From: Candidatus Caldilinea saccharophila | GTDB taxonomy: Bacteria > Chloroflexota > Anaerolineae > Caldilineales > Caldilineaceae | Assembly: GCA_016710365.1 (NCBI GenBank) | Contig: JADJVW010000004.1 | Coordinates: 62,001-126,000 of the forward strand | Reading direction: 5' to 3' | DNA length: 64,000 nt | In this document: positions 1 to 9,351 of the stretch, in pieces | Layout: each line of letters starts with the position of its first letter | Numbering within the stretch: position 1 is the stretch's first letter | The notes under the pieces: model-generated | The model's input: only the letters and a program-made list of their open reading frames with translations | Told to the model about the DNA's origin: nothing | Databases searched by the model: none | Translations under genes and position numbers: made by a program

Positions 1-1266
1 GCGCATGACTATGTGCGCGTGATCCGCTGCGACCCTAATGTGGGCGGTGTGCTCTACGTGGGCACGGAGTTGGGGCTGTATCTCTCGCTCGACGACGGCG
101 CAACGTGGCGGCGCTGGCAGGCGAATCTGCCGGTGACGCCCGTGTACGATCTCAAGGTCAAAGGGAAGGATCTTATCCTCGCTACGCACGGCCGCGGCTT
201 CTGGATCGGCGACAACCTGACGCTGCTTTACCAGAGTATTGCGCGGGAGGTGGATAGCGCGTCGGCGCCTGTGCTGTTCGCCCCTGGCCTCACCCACCGC
301 GTCCTGCCCGACCTTTTTGCCGACTGGATGCCGGGCGAGGGCAAGATCTACGGCGTCGGGCTTGGCTCTGGCGCCACGGTGCTTGCGCGCAAGAACGAAA
401 CCGGACAAATCTCGCGCACATTTCTTGATGCCGGCGAAGGCGCACCGCGCGGCGCGGTGGTGGATTATTTTCTCCCCGAAACGCCTGCGGTCGAGACGCC
501 TGTCACATTGACGATCCTGGACGCCGACGGCGATGAGCTGCGCGAGTATGGGCGCAAACCTGCGGACTACGACAAGTGGGACGACAAGCGCAAGAGCCTG
601 GCGCCGGGGCCGTGGCTGCCGCTGCACGCCGGCATGAACCGCTTCGTATGGAATCTGCGTCTACCAGGCGCGGTCAAGGTGGCGGGCAATAAAACCGCCA
701 GCGCGGTCAATGAAGGCCCGTTCGTGCTGCCGGGGCATTATCAGGTGCGCCTCACCGTGGGTGATGCCGAGTATACGCAGGGCTTCGAGGTGGTGAACGA
801 TCCGCGGGTGCGCACATCGCTGACGGACTTACAGGAGCAGCAGACTCTGCTGTTGCGCATTCGCGATAAAATCTCAGAGGTGCATAGTGCGATCAACCGG
901 CTGCGCACGGTGCGCCAGCAGATCGAGATGTGGCAGCCGCGCGTCGCTGACGCGCCAGTGATTGCGGCCGCTGTTGCTGCCTTGCTGGATAAGCTGGCCG
1001 CCATTGAGGACAAGCTGATCCTGCCCGGCGACCAGAAGGTGACCTACGGGCTGATCGTGCGCTCACGGCTCAATGAGGCGTTGGCTTCCGTGATCGCCAT
1101 CGTCGGCTCTGCTGACGCTCGCCCGACCGAGCAGGCCTATGCCCTGGCAGCGGAGTACAGCGCGCAGATCGACGCCCAGCTTGCGGCGCTGGATGCTGCG
1201 TTGACCGACGATCTGGCGGAGTTGAATCAGGCGATCCGCGCCGCAGACCTGGCGCCGATCGCGTAG
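1..1266 (+). CDS. C-terminal part of a BNR/sortilin-type beta-propeller protein (5' end outside window)
   Basis: The reading frame is open from base 1, so the gene starts upstream of the window. The visible 421 residues begin inside a propeller blade (a GVLYVGTELGLYLSLDDGATW-like BNR/Asp-box signature near the start) and reach the last blade with an ATHGRGFWI motif. After that comes a domain typical of large secreted VPS10/sortilin-like BNR proteins, with a beta-sandwich segment ending in FEVVNDPRV, and then a helical tail rich in Ala, Leu and Gln. Such proteins are annotated as glycosyl hydrolases or sialidase-like, but no catalytic residues can be checked here. The gene ends 33 bases before a long inverted repeat shared with the convergent fabF. 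The family call is fairly safe; the substrate is unknown. Confidence 0.8.
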   Translation, partial: AHDYVRVIRCDPNVGGVLYVGTELGLYLSLDDGATWRRWQANLPVTPVYDLKVKGKDLILATHGRGFWIGDNLTLLYQSIAREVDSASAPVLFAPGLTHRVLPDLFADWMPGEGKIYGVGLGSGATVLARKNETGQISRTFLDAGEGAPRGAVVDYFLPETPAVETPVTLTILDADGDELREYGRKPADYDKWDDKRKSLAPGPWLPLHAGMNRFVWNLRLPGAVKVAGNKTASAVNEGPFVLPGHYQVRLTVGDAEYTQGFEVVNDPRVRTSLTDLQEQQTLLLRIRDKISEVHSAINRLRTVRQQIEMWQPRVADAPVIAAAVAALLDKLAAIEDKLILPGDQKVTYGLIVRSRLNEALASVIAIVGSADARPTEQAYALAAEYSAQIDAQLAALDAALTDDLAELNQAIRAADLAPIA

Positions 1267-1298
1267 GAAAGCGAGAGCTTCACAATACTTAGCAAATC

Positions 1299-1374
1299 TC
1301 ACACAAAGCCACGGAGAACACAAAGAAAAGTCAAGAAAAGACATTCCCTTTGTGTTCTCCGTGGCTTTGTGTGA
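1299..1374. repeat. Perfect 27-bp inverted repeat between convergent genes
   Basis: Arms at 1299-1325 and 1348-1374 are perfect complements (TCACACAAAGCCACGGAG... against its reverse), with a 22-base A-rich loop. It lies between the converging BNR gene and fabF and could serve as a bidirectional terminator. Its length and wording also resemble dispersed hairpin repeats of Chloroflexota intergenic regions. Confidence 0.8.
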
Positions 1375-1393
1375 GGCGAGATTTGGTTTTTCG

Positions 1394-2628
1394 CTACGCG
1401 TCCACCCGCCCAAGCACCGCCACCACATTCTGTCCACCAAAGCCAAAGGCGTTGACGATAGCATAGCGCGCATTCACGCGTTCTGCCTGATTGCCGACGA
1501 TATGGAGATCGATTTCCGGGTCCGGCGTGTAGTTGATGGTCGGGGGAACGATGCCTTCGCGCAGCGCACAGACTGCCGCGACGACCGACTCGGCGCCGGC
1601 CGCGCCCAGCGCATGTCCAACCATACTTTTGATGCTGGTGATCTTCAAGTTATAAGCCGCCTCGCCAAAGGGCGCTTGAGAGCCAGCGTCTCGCTGATGT
1701 CGTTGAGCACTGTGCCCGTACCGTGCGCCATCACAATGTCGATGTCTTCCGGTTTTAGTTTCGCCATCTGCAACGCGCCGCTGAGCGCACGCGCGGCGCC
1801 GCCGCCATTGGGGTCGGGTGCGGTGATATGAAAGGCGTCGCCGGTCAGCTTACCGCCCAGGACTTCGGCGTACAGCTTGGCGCCGCGCGCGTGCGCGTGC
1901 TCTTCCGTCTCCAAGATCAGCGCGGCCGCGCCTTCACCGGCGACGAAGCCGTCGCGATCCACCGAAAAGGGGCGGCAGGCGTGTTCCGGATCGTCGGTGC
2001 GGGTGGAGAGTGGCCCCATACGCCCAAACGCCGCCATCGTCAGCATCGACATCAATGATTCGGCGCCGCCGGCGATGATCACATCCGCCTCGCCGCGCTG
2101 AAGATAATGATAGCCTTCGATGACGGAGTAATGACCGCTGGCGCACGCGGCCGTGCTGGTCATGACGGGGCCTTTAGCGCCGACTTCGATCGAGATGATG
2201 CAGGAAACCGCGTTCGCCATTGCGCTTGGCACGACGAACGGCCCGACCGAGCGCCACCCCTTGCGCACGACTTCGAGGGCGCCCGCCTCGATCTCGGGGA
2301 TGCCGCCGCCGCCGGTTGCCATCAGCACGCCGACGCGCTCCGCATTGTTGTCGTCGATCGTAAAGCGAGCGTCGTCTAATGCCTGGCGCGCCACCGCGAC
2401 GGCGAATTGCGAGGAGCGATGGACGCGGCGCGCAGTTTTGCGATCCATGTACTTTGTCGCGTCAAACCCCTTGACTTCGCAGGCGATGTTGTGCGGCATA
2501 TCCTGCGTGTCAAAGCCAGTGATATGCCCAGCGCCAGACTTTCCGGCCAGCAGATTCTGCCAGAACGTGGAGACATCATTGCCAATAGGCGTCAGGGCGC
2601 CCATGCCAGTAATATAGACTCGCGTCAT
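1394..2628 (-). CDS. fabF: 3-oxoacyl-ACP synthase II (KAS II), with one frameshift
   Basis: Condenses malonyl-ACP with acyl-ACP in fatty acid elongation in the cytoplasm. The chain starts MTRVYITGMGALTPIG, has the active-site Cys in TAACASG, the first catalytic His in AHGTGT and the second in KSMVGHALGAAG, and ends NAFGFGGQN. The frame breaks at about 1667-1673 after ETLALKR; the next frame resumes GEAAYNLKITSIKS, exactly where KAS II proteins continue. One extra C in a CCC run would restore a 411-residue protein, the normal family length. The ATG at 2628 is chosen over an in-frame ATG at 2667 because it fits the family N-terminus. A long leader with a terminator-like hairpin lies upstream. 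No acpP or other fab gene is adjacent. Function is secure; whether the frameshift is real is not. Confidence 0.9.
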
Positions 2629-2689
2629 TTGGATAACCCACTTTCTATGGTTTGGGAGCGCCAGCACCGATAGTTCGTCTGGCTGTGAA

Positions 2690-2713
2690 AAAGGGCGCAG
2701 TATTGCGCCCTTT
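2690..2713 (-). terminator. Intrinsic terminator-like hairpin in the fabF leader
   Basis: On the minus strand AAAGGGCGCA pairs perfectly with TGCGCCCTTT across a 4-base loop and is followed by TTC. It stands 62 bases upstream of the fabF start and downstream of a good promoter, so it would end transcription before fabF unless an alternative fold forms. Confidence 0.65.
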
Positions 2714-2926
2714 ACGCTGGTCCGAAATAGCCTGTCATTTCACTTGTTGGAGCATTCCAGTTACTTTGTTACGGCTCTGTTAGTAACTATGCTCCCTCTG
2801 GGCCGCCAACGAGCAATGAAAATTGCTTTTCCCTGCGCACCTCTGCCTCTCAGCGCCTCCGCGTCAACGCTATTTCTCAAGTCAGCATGGCAAAGCAAAG
2901 GTGCAGGCACATTCCTCTGAATGTCC
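2690..2926 (-). ncRNA. Candidate structured leader or small RNA upstream of fabF
   Basis: About 235 bases lie between a promoter at 2933-2962 and the terminator-like hairpin at 2690-2713, with no convincing open reading frame on the minus strand. A second strong stem joins 2749-2765 with 2782-2795: GGAGCAT pairs with ATGCTCC and AGTTACT with AGTAACT. A promoter, an internal stem and a terminal U-tract hairpin together suggest either a free small RNA or an attenuator leader for fabF. I do not recognise a known riboswitch or housekeeping RNA in it. Confidence 0.4.
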
Positions 2927-2932
2927 TTCTGA

Positions 2933-2962
2933 ATTATACTGATAGGTCGTGATGACCGTCAA
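2933..2962 (-). promoter_or_regulatory. Sigma-70-type promoter driving the fabF leader
   Basis: Reading the minus strand, TTGACG (2962-2957) is followed after 18 bases by TATAAT (2938-2933). This is a near-consensus promoter pointing toward fabF, with the recQ start 33 bases away on the other strand. Confidence 0.65.
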
Positions 2963-2994
2963 AATTCCAATGAAAAACAACGTAGGTCCAGATC

Positions 2995-5900
2995 ATGTCT
3001 GAAGCAAACACTCTGATTACGACGCAGATCCATCTGCTGCCGGCCAGCATTGCAAGTCTGCCTCAGGAACTGCGCGACCTGCTATTAGTATATCTCCAAC
3101 GATGGGGAGAACCCGCCGAACAGATCGAAGTCGCGGAATTGTTGCGCAATGCACAAGGCGACTGGCCTGCGCTGCTTGATTACCTGGCGCATGCCTATCT
3201 GGCCGCGCACAATCCGCAACGTGCGATGGAGATCATCGAGCGCCGGCAGCGTCGCAATACGACCATTGGTTCACACGCGCTGGAGGCACGCGCTCTGCTG
3301 GCGTTGGGTTTACGCGACGCGGCGCGCCAAGTTGCACTGGAATTAGCGGCCGCCAACCCCCGCAACGGCGTCGCGCTCGGCGCGGCCGCCCAGGTGCTCG
3401 CTGCAACCGCAGATTTCGAGACCGCGGCCGCCCCTGTGATGGCTTATCTGGAAGCAAAGCCCTACGATCTGCAAGGAACGCTGGCGTTAGCGCTGGTCGC
3501 AATCGGGACGGAACGCCCTGACTTGGCCGACGCTCAGTTGCAGCGGCTGGGCGGCGGCATTCCCGCTGGCATTACCGTGGAGCAGCTTGTCCTGCTTCAG
3601 GAGATCGCGCAAACGCTGGGCAAGCGCGAAACTGCGGCGGCCGCCGCGCTCGAAATTCAGCGACGCCAGCAGCAGGAGTTGCAGGGGTTGCAGACAATGT
3701 TGGCGCCGTTTATCGACGCCGCGGATCTGCTGATCAGCGATCCGGGGGCTTTCTACCGCCAATACACCGGCCTGGAATCGATCAAGCTGACGCGCGAGGA
3801 AAGCCAGCGCGTGCAGGTGGAGACGATTCGCCACTTCGGGTTTGAGCGGCTGCGCGAAGGCCAGACCGAGACGATCGCGCTGGCGCTGCTGCGCAATGAA
3901 TCCGTGCTGGCCGTGATGCCGACGGGTGGCGGCAAATCGCTCTGTTACCAGTTGCCGGCGCTTGTGCTGCCGCGCGCCACTCTGGTCATCAGCCCTTTGA
4001 TTGCTCTGATGAAAGATCAGGTGGAAGGCTTGCCATCTGCGGCGCAGGCGCGTGCTGTTTTTATCAACAGTACGCTGAGCGACGCCGAGATGGCCGCGCG
4101 TATGGAAGGAATCGCGCGCGGGGAATACAAGCTCATCTACGCCGCGCCTGAACGCCTGCGTCAGCGCGCTTTTCTGTATGCGCTGCGTCAAGCCGGATTG
4201 GACCTCTTCGTCGTAGATGAGGCGCACTGCGTCAGCATGTGGGGGCACGACTTTCGCCCCGACTATCTCTTCATCCAGCGCGCGCGTATGGAATTGGGAA
4301 ATCCGCCCGCGCTCGCCATGACCGCGACCGCGCCGCCGCGTGTGCGCGATGAGATCGTCGACTATATCAGCGATGACGCCACCACCCACACCGAGCAGGA
4401 AGGCGAGCGCGCGCACCGGCCGCATGTGATCGCGCTTGATATTTTCCGTCCTAACCTGCATCTTTCTGCGCTTCAATTTCATAACGAAGATGAGAAGTTG
4501 GCTGCGCTCGTCAACTATGTCGGCAAAACCGTGGGAAGCGGCATTGTCTATGTCAACAGCCGCCGCCGCGCCGAAGACATTGCGGCGGCGCTCCGCCACG
4601 CCGGCGTCAGCGCCGAAGCCTACCATGCGGGGATCGCAGAGCGCGGCCCTGTGCAGGATCGCTTCATGTCAAGCCGGACGCGCGTCGTGGTCGCCACCAT
4701 CGCATTTGGCATGGGCATCGACAAATCGGATATACGCTTCATCGTTCACTTTCACCCATCGCGCAGCCTGGACGCCTATTACCAGGAGGTCGGGCGCGCT
4801 GGGCGCGACGGCAAGCTCAGTCAGGGCATCCTGTTCTATAGCAACAACGACTGGGCGAACTTGCGGCGCTGGGCGCGCGCTGAGGAGTATTCGGCAGCAT
4901 TTCTCAAACGTGTTTTTGCTGCCGTCGCCACCCAGCTTGGCGTCGCGGTGCGCACTGCCGTCGAACCGGAAAACGCAACTACGCCAGCAGACGAAGACAA
5001 GGCGGAGACTGGCGCGGGGCTGCCCGCGGGGGAGCGCGCCGTGATGCCCGCAGGCAGCCCCGCGGCCGGCCCGGTCGATCTGCGCCGGCTGCAACAAGTG
5101 CTCAGCAGCGACGAGACCGCAGTGCGCGTCGCGCTGAGCATGTTGGAGCGCGCCGGGTTGCTGCAACGGGGCTTCGATCTGCCGCGCGAGGTTGCGATCA
5201 GCGTGCCGCGCCGTCTAAAGCGCGGGGTGCTGGATGATCGCACCGTTGCGCGGCTCTTCAAGGGGCTGCAACTCGGTCCGGATCAGTCGGCCACCTTTGC
5301 ACTGGTGGATATTGCCAAGTTCATGCGGTGGGCGTTGGATGAAGCTGAGATGCATCTGTTGGCGCAATTGGATCAGGGTGCGTTTACGCTCAAATTTGGC
5401 CGGCGCGCGATGTTCGTGAATCTGCCAGCCGAACCGGATGATCTGGACGTACGCATCGAAGCTCTGCTTTCCCAGTCTACTGCCGTGGCGCAGCGACGCA
5501 TCGACGACGTGATCGGCTACGCCACGACAAATAGTTGTCGCCACGGCTATATCAGCGCACACTTCGGCAGCCCGCCCCGCACACACTGCACCGTTTGTGA
5601 AAATTGCACTGGCATCCGTCCTGATATCATCCAGCCCGAACGCGTGGAACATCTGCTGCCCGACGATGTTGATATCGAGCCGATGATCATTGACTGTCTG
5701 ATGAGCCTCCCCAAACCGGTCGGGCGCAGTGGGTTGGCGCGCATCCTGACCGGCGCGCTGCGTTCACCCGTCAAATCGGATCAAGCACGCCACTTTGGCG
5801 CGCTCAAGCCGTTGGGTGAAGGCGGCGTAAGCGCTTATATTGACGATCTGATCGAGGAGAACCGCCTGCGCCAGTACACGCGTCGGGATTATCCTGTGCT

Positions 5901-6591
5901 GGCGCCGACGCTGCGCGGACGCTCCGAAGCCGAAGCCTGGCTGACTGAACATCCCGAACTGGCCGCGTATGGCGAATCCGCAGCGGGGCCAGAAGAAGCT
6001 GCCGCCGAACCGGTTGAGGAGTCCGACCGCTATACCGCGCTGCAGAAAGCGCTTTGGCTCTGGCGCCGCCGGCTGGCCGACGAGTTGGCGCAGCCCACCT
6101 ACGTCGTCATGCGCAATGAGCTGATGCTGCGCATCGCCGAAACACGCCCGCAGACGGTGCAGGAGTTAGCAGCCTTGCCCGGCATGGGCGCCCAGCGTAT
6201 GCAATATTACAGCGCGGCGTTGCTTGATATCATCAAACTCAACCCGCCCCAGCCAGGTGATCAAGACCGCCTGGCGTTACAACGGTCGGAGTTGGAGACG
6301 CAGGTCACGACGGCTAAAGCGGCGGCTCAGGTCGCCAATCAAGTCTCTCCGCAGATCGAGCGGCAAATCTACATGCGTTTGCAGGAGATGCGACAGAAGC
6401 TGGCGATCGGCAATCGAATCAAGCCTTACACCGTTGCCGGCGACGCCTTGCTCAAGGAGATCGCACGCCGCGCGCCGGCCAGCCTCGACGAACTCGATGC
6501 CGTTCAGGGTTTCTCCAACAGCGGTCTGACCAAAAATGCAGCGCAGATTGTGACGGTCATCGCCGCTATACGTCAATCCACCAACAAATAG
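2995..6591 (+). CDS. recQ: RecQ-family ATP-dependent DNA helicase, large form with two HRDC-like domains
   Basis: A 3'-5' DNA helicase for recombination and fork repair. The 1198 residues are about twice the E. coli RecQ length. Residues 1-230 are helical and TPR-like and are absent from standard RecQ. The helicase core follows: MPTGGGKS Walker A near 309, DEAHC near 408, and motif VI QEVGRAGRDG near 596. A zinc-binding site is formed by C848 and the CTVCENC cysteines (865, 868, 871). A winged-helix region and an HRDC domain (about 1015-1085) come next. A second HRDC-like domain (about 1118-1195) closes the protein. The linker near 650-690 is low-complexity. The gene stands alone, divergent from fabF. 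The helicase call is firm; the extra N-terminal domain could bind a partner. Confidence 0.95.
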   Translation: MSEANTLITTQIHLLPASIASLPQELRDLLLVYLQRWGEPAEQIEVAELLRNAQGDWPALLDYLAHAYLAAHNPQRAMEIIERRQRRNTTIGSHALEARALLALGLRDAARQVALELAAANPRNGVALGAAAQVLAATADFETAAAPVMAYLEAKPYDLQGTLALALVAIGTERPDLADAQLQRLGGGIPAGITVEQLVLLQEIAQTLGKRETAAAAALEIQRRQQQELQGLQTMLAPFIDAADLLISDPGAFYRQYTGLESIKLTREESQRVQVETIRHFGFERLREGQTETIALALLRNESVLAVMPTGGGKSLCYQLPALVLPRATLVISPLIALMKDQVEGLPSAAQARAVFINSTLSDAEMAARMEGIARGEYKLIYAAPERLRQRAFLYALRQAGLDLFVVDEAHCVSMWGHDFRPDYLFIQRARMELGNPPALAMTATAPPRVRDEIVDYISDDATTHTEQEGERAHRPHVIALDIFRPNLHLSALQFHNEDEKLAALVNYVGKTVGSGIVYVNSRRRAEDIAAALRHAGVSAEAYHAGIAERGPVQDRFMSSRTRVVVATIAFGMGIDKSDIRFIVHFHPSRSLDAYYQEVGRAGRDGKLSQGILFYSNNDWANLRRWARAEEYSAAFLKRVFAAVATQLGVAVRTAVEPENATTPADEDKAETGAGLPAGERAVMPAGSPAAGPVDLRRLQQVLSSDETAVRVALSMLERAGLLQRGFDLPREVAISVPRRLKRGVLDDRTVARLFKGLQLGPDQSATFALVDIAKFMRWALDEAEMHLLAQLDQGAFTLKFGRRAMFVNLPAEPDDLDVRIEALLSQSTAVAQRRIDDVIGYATTNSCRHGYISAHFGSPPRTHCTVCENCTGIRPDIIQPERVEHLLPDDVDIEPMIIDCLMSLPKPVGRSGLARILTGALRSPVKSDQARHFGALKPLGEGGVSAYIDDLIEENRLRQYTRRDYPVLAPTLRGRSEAEAWLTEHPELAAYGESAAGPEEAAAEPVEESDRYTALQKALWLWRRRLADELAQPTYVVMRNELMLRIAETRPQTVQELAALPGMGAQRMQYYSAALLDIIKLNPPQPGDQDRLALQRSELETQVTTAKAAAQVANQVSPQIERQIYMRLQEMRQKLAIGNRIKPYTVAGDALLKEIARRAPASLDELDAVQGFSNSGLTKNAAQIVTVIAAIRQSTNK

Positions 6592-6672
6592 CCATTGGCA
6601 TCCATATACGCACCCGCACCCTTCAGCCGCTTTGACATCCACCGTGCTTTTGCGTATGCTTGCAGTCGATAT

Positions 6673-6745
6673 GCGCCTGTAGCTCAGTGGATTAGAGCAT
6701 TGGTCTTCGGAACCAAGTGTCGGGGTTCGAATCCCTCCAGGCGTA
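6673..6745 (+). tRNA. tRNA-Arg (anticodon TCG)
   Basis: The acceptor stem GCGCCTG pairs with CAGGCGT (G1-U72 wobble), the D arm is GCTC...GAGC, and the anticodon stem TTGGT/ACCAA encloses loop CTTCGGA, giving anticodon TCG for codon CGA. The T loop TTCGAAT is standard. The region between anticodon and T stems is one base shorter than usual and leaves a C-C mismatch at the base of the T stem; one more G in the GGGG run would make a normal tRNA. CCA is not encoded. Confidence 0.85.
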
Positions 6746-6870
6746 CTGGTAGAGATGGCGTCTCCCTATCCGCAACATGACAAGACTCCGGAAAAGTCAT
6801 GTTGTACAAACAGTCTAGACGTTCGACAGACAAACAGTCCATCACCGCAGGCGCTTTTTCGGAGCAAGGC

Positions 6871-7680
6871 TCAGCCGATCCCTAGCGCCAATAGCGCCAG
6901 GATCAGCAATCCCACTACAATGCGATAGGCGCCAAACAAGGCCAGGGTATGGGTTGCCACATAACGGAGCAACCAGGCGATGGCGATCCAAGCGGTGATG
7001 GCGGCGGTGATCGTGCCTGCCGCCAAGAGCACCCAATCGCTCCCTGTGATATTGTCGAAACTTGTGGCGAGCTCGAACATCGTGGCAATCAACATGGTAG
7101 GGATTGCCAGGTAGAAGGAGAAGCGCGTTGCCGCGGCGCGGCTGGCGCCAGCAAACATACCACCGACAATCGTCGCGCCAGAGCGCGAGACGCCTGGAAT
7201 CAGCGACAAAACCTGGGCGCCGCCTACAGCCAGCGCCTGCTTGGCCGAAAGCTGCTGGAAATCGGCGGTTTGCGCCCGTCCGCGCACAAACCACTCGACG
7301 ACGAACATCAGGATGCCCCCGACGATCAACGAGATGGGCACGACGTATGGCGACACAAAAAGTACTTCCTTGATCCAATCGTGGATGAAAAAACCGATCA
7401 GCCCAGCGGGAATAAAGGCAATCACCACATTGAGCCAGAGCCGCTGCACTGGCGAACTGTGCAGGACGGTGCGCACCTGCATGATCAGGTCGCGCGCAAA
7501 ATAGAGCAGCATCGCCAGGGTCGCTCCGAACTGGATAAAAATCTCGAAGGTTCCCCCCATATTTGACTGAAAATTCAGCAACCGGCTGGCTACCAATAAG
7601 TGCCCGGTCGAGGAGATGGGGAGAAACTCGGTGAACCCTTCGATCGCCCCTAAAATGATCGCTTTCCACAACTCTTCCAT
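6871..7680 (-). CDS. uppP: Undecaprenyl-diphosphatase
   Basis: Dephosphorylates undecaprenyl pyrophosphate so that the lipid carrier can be reused for peptidoglycan and other wall polymers. The protein is an integral membrane enzyme of about 269 residues with the BacA/UppP signatures: EGFTEFLPISSTGHL near residue 15 and PGVSRSGAT near 170, plus several hydrophobic segments. The ATG at 7680 is preferred over one at 7704 because AAAGGA precedes it at 8 bases. It stands as a single gene between tRNA-Arg and an inverted repeat. The role fits the nearby polysaccharide genes, but no operon link is visible. The call is secure. Confidence 0.95.
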   Translation of the reverse strand: MEELWKAIILGAIEGFTEFLPISSTGHLLVASRLLNFQSNMGGTFEIFIQFGATLAMLLYFARDLIMQVRTVLHSSPVQRLWLNVVIAFIPAGLIGFFIHDWIKEVLFVSPYVVPISLIVGGILMFVVEWFVRGRAQTADFQQLSAKQALAVGGAQVLSLIPGVSRSGATIVGGMFAGASRAAATRFSFYLAIPTMLIATMFELATSFDNITGSDWVLLAAGTITAAITAWIAIAWLLRYVATHTLALFGAYRIVVGLLILALLALGIG

Positions 7681-7802
7681 GCCTGTAATCCTTTGAATCG
7701 TCATTTATTTCGGCTCAATCGTAGTGGATGCGGGGCGATCCTGCAAGGTGGACTGGGAAGCGCATCGCTCTTGCCGAATTGCAAGCAACCTTTAACGGAA
7801 AA

Positions 7803-7853
7803 AACGCAAGGAACCCAAAGGATGGAAATCTTTCCCTTTGGGTTCCTTGCGTT
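7803..7853. repeat. Perfect 18-bp inverted repeat
   Basis: Arms at 7803-7820 (AACGCAAGGAACCCAAAG) and 7836-7853 are perfect complements around a 15-base loop. It sits between the uppP start and the end of the downstream secreted-protein gene on the same strand, so it may end transcription of the latter. The rest of 7681-7941 shows nothing else that I can name. Confidence 0.75.
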
Positions 7854-7941
7854 CTCTCTCGGCTAGATTTCATGGCTTGCGGCCATGAAGCTCCAAAGTA
7901 TCACAGGAGATGGCGCGCGACTTTGGATGGGCGCATCGGGC

Positions 7942-9177
7942 TTATGGCTTTGGCGTTGGCGTGGGTTTTGCGCTGTGCACGGCAGGTAGGTAAAGGCAGG
8001 CGTTTGATCCCTGTTTGCATGTCTCTGGATCGGCGGGCAAGACGGGGTCAGTGGGCGTGGGCGTCGGCGTTATATTGGGCGCAAAGGTCGGCGTCGGCGT
8101 GGGGAAAAAGTTGATATCCCAAAAAGCAACGCCGAGTTTGAAGGGGATGGTGTCCATATTGCGCCGCCGGGCATGATACCACATGTACAGTTCCCCCTGG
8201 GCATTCTCCGCCACTGTCGGATAAAACACGCGCTCGGCGTCCCATTCCCCTAGCGGCGAGCCGAGCACCAGGGGATTGGCCGCATCCTTGAGCCAGGTGA
8301 TGCCGTCCGTCGATGTGGCGTGCCCGATGCCGGTGATGCTCTTGTCGGCATTGCTGCCCTGATACCACATGTGCAGGGTGCTATCCTTCCGGATAATGGT
8401 GGGAGAAACGGTTTCGCCTTCATCCCATGCGCCCAGCTCACCGATGGGCAGCACAGGCTCCGGTTCTTCCTCGCTCTTGTGGCGTCTCCAGTGGATACCG
8501 TCGTCGGAGACGGCATAGCCGATCTGGTTGCTGGAGATGAGACCTCCATTGCCCGCGTACCACATGTGATACTTGCCGTTGAACTTGAGCACTTCCGGTG
8601 AAAGCACGCTGTAGCCGTCAAACGTTTCGCTGTATCCCGACGATTCAAACACTTTGCCGGGATTATCGATGGTTGGGTCATTATATTTCACCCAGTTCAC
8701 CCCATCCTGCGAGGTGGCGTAACCGATGCCAAAGCCGCCGGTGTAAGCCGCGTAGCCGGCGTACCACATCTTCCAAATGCCTGCTTCTTTGTCGTAGAGC
8801 ACCGACGGCGCGTTGATGCGCTCGTAGTCCCAATAGCCAAATCCGCCGTCGCGTAACACCGGGTTGCCGTTGTACTTCTGCCAGGTCATCCCATCTTTCG
8901 AGGTCGCCAGCCCGAGATCTTTGCCGTTCATGTTATATGAGGTGCCGGAGTACCACATATAGAACTCATCGTTGTTCGGATCGGCATCATTGTGATCCCA
9001 GAACATCACGTCGGTGGAGTAAATGCTGAAATCGTCCCAGCCCGCGGGCGGGCCATAGAACAGGATCGGGTTGCTGACATATTTGTTCCACCCTGCATCC
9101 GGCGTCGAAAAGGCAATGCTTGCGGGCAAAATGAGAAGCAGCAATGTGATCGTAGCCGCAAGAAAAACGCGTTTCAT
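7942..9177 (-). CDS. Secreted five-bladed beta-propeller protein, glycosidase-like (GH43/GH32/GH130 fold type)
   Basis: The 411-residue protein starts with a signal peptide (MKRVFLAATITLLLLILPA, cut near SIAFS). The mature part contains repeated blades with HMWYAG, MWYSGT and HMWYQG motifs and phrases such as GIGYATSQDGVNW, as in predicted extracellular glycosyl-hydrolase-like propellers. A Thr-Pro linker (PTPTPTD) and a short tail with CLYLPAVHSA end the protein. The ATG at 9177 is chosen because GGGGAGG stands just before it; an in-frame upstream start at 9222 would spoil the signal peptide. Catalytic acids cannot be assigned by eye, so substrate and even activity are uncertain. It is a single gene. 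Confidence 0.75.
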   Translation of the reverse strand: MKRVFLAATITLLLLILPASIAFSTPDAGWNKYVSNPILFYGPPAGWDDFSIYSTDVMFWDHNDADPNNDEFYMWYSGTSYNMNGKDLGLATSKDGMTWQKYNGNPVLRDGGFGYWDYERINAPSVLYDKEAGIWKMWYAGYAAYTGGFGIGYATSQDGVNWVKYNDPTIDNPGKVFESSGYSETFDGYSVLSPEVLKFNGKYHMWYAGNGGLISSNQIGYAVSDDGIHWRRHKSEEEPEPVLPIGELGAWDEGETVSPTIIRKDSTLHMWYQGSNADKSITGIGHATSTDGITWLKDAANPLVLGSPLGEWDAERVFYPTVAENAQGELYMWYHARRRNMDTIPFKLGVAFWDINFFPTPTPTFAPNITPTPTPTDPVLPADPETCKQGSNACLYLPAVHSAKPTPTPKP

Positions 9178-9351
9178 GGAATTCCTCCCCAAACTGATAA
9201 GCTTTGTAAGCGTCGCTATCACGATTCAGCCTATCATTTTGTCGCGTGCTCTATCAGCGTCGTTTTGTCTGAAAAATAGAACTACATTATGGGACGATTG
9301 ACCGACCCCCGGCGGGGTTATTGCGTTCTGGAGATGAACCAAACGCTCTTC

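Noticed and set aside
3487..4626. 379-codon frame opposite recQ
   Set aside because: A GC-driven shadow of recQ with no recognisable domain; the helicase motifs are on the other strand.
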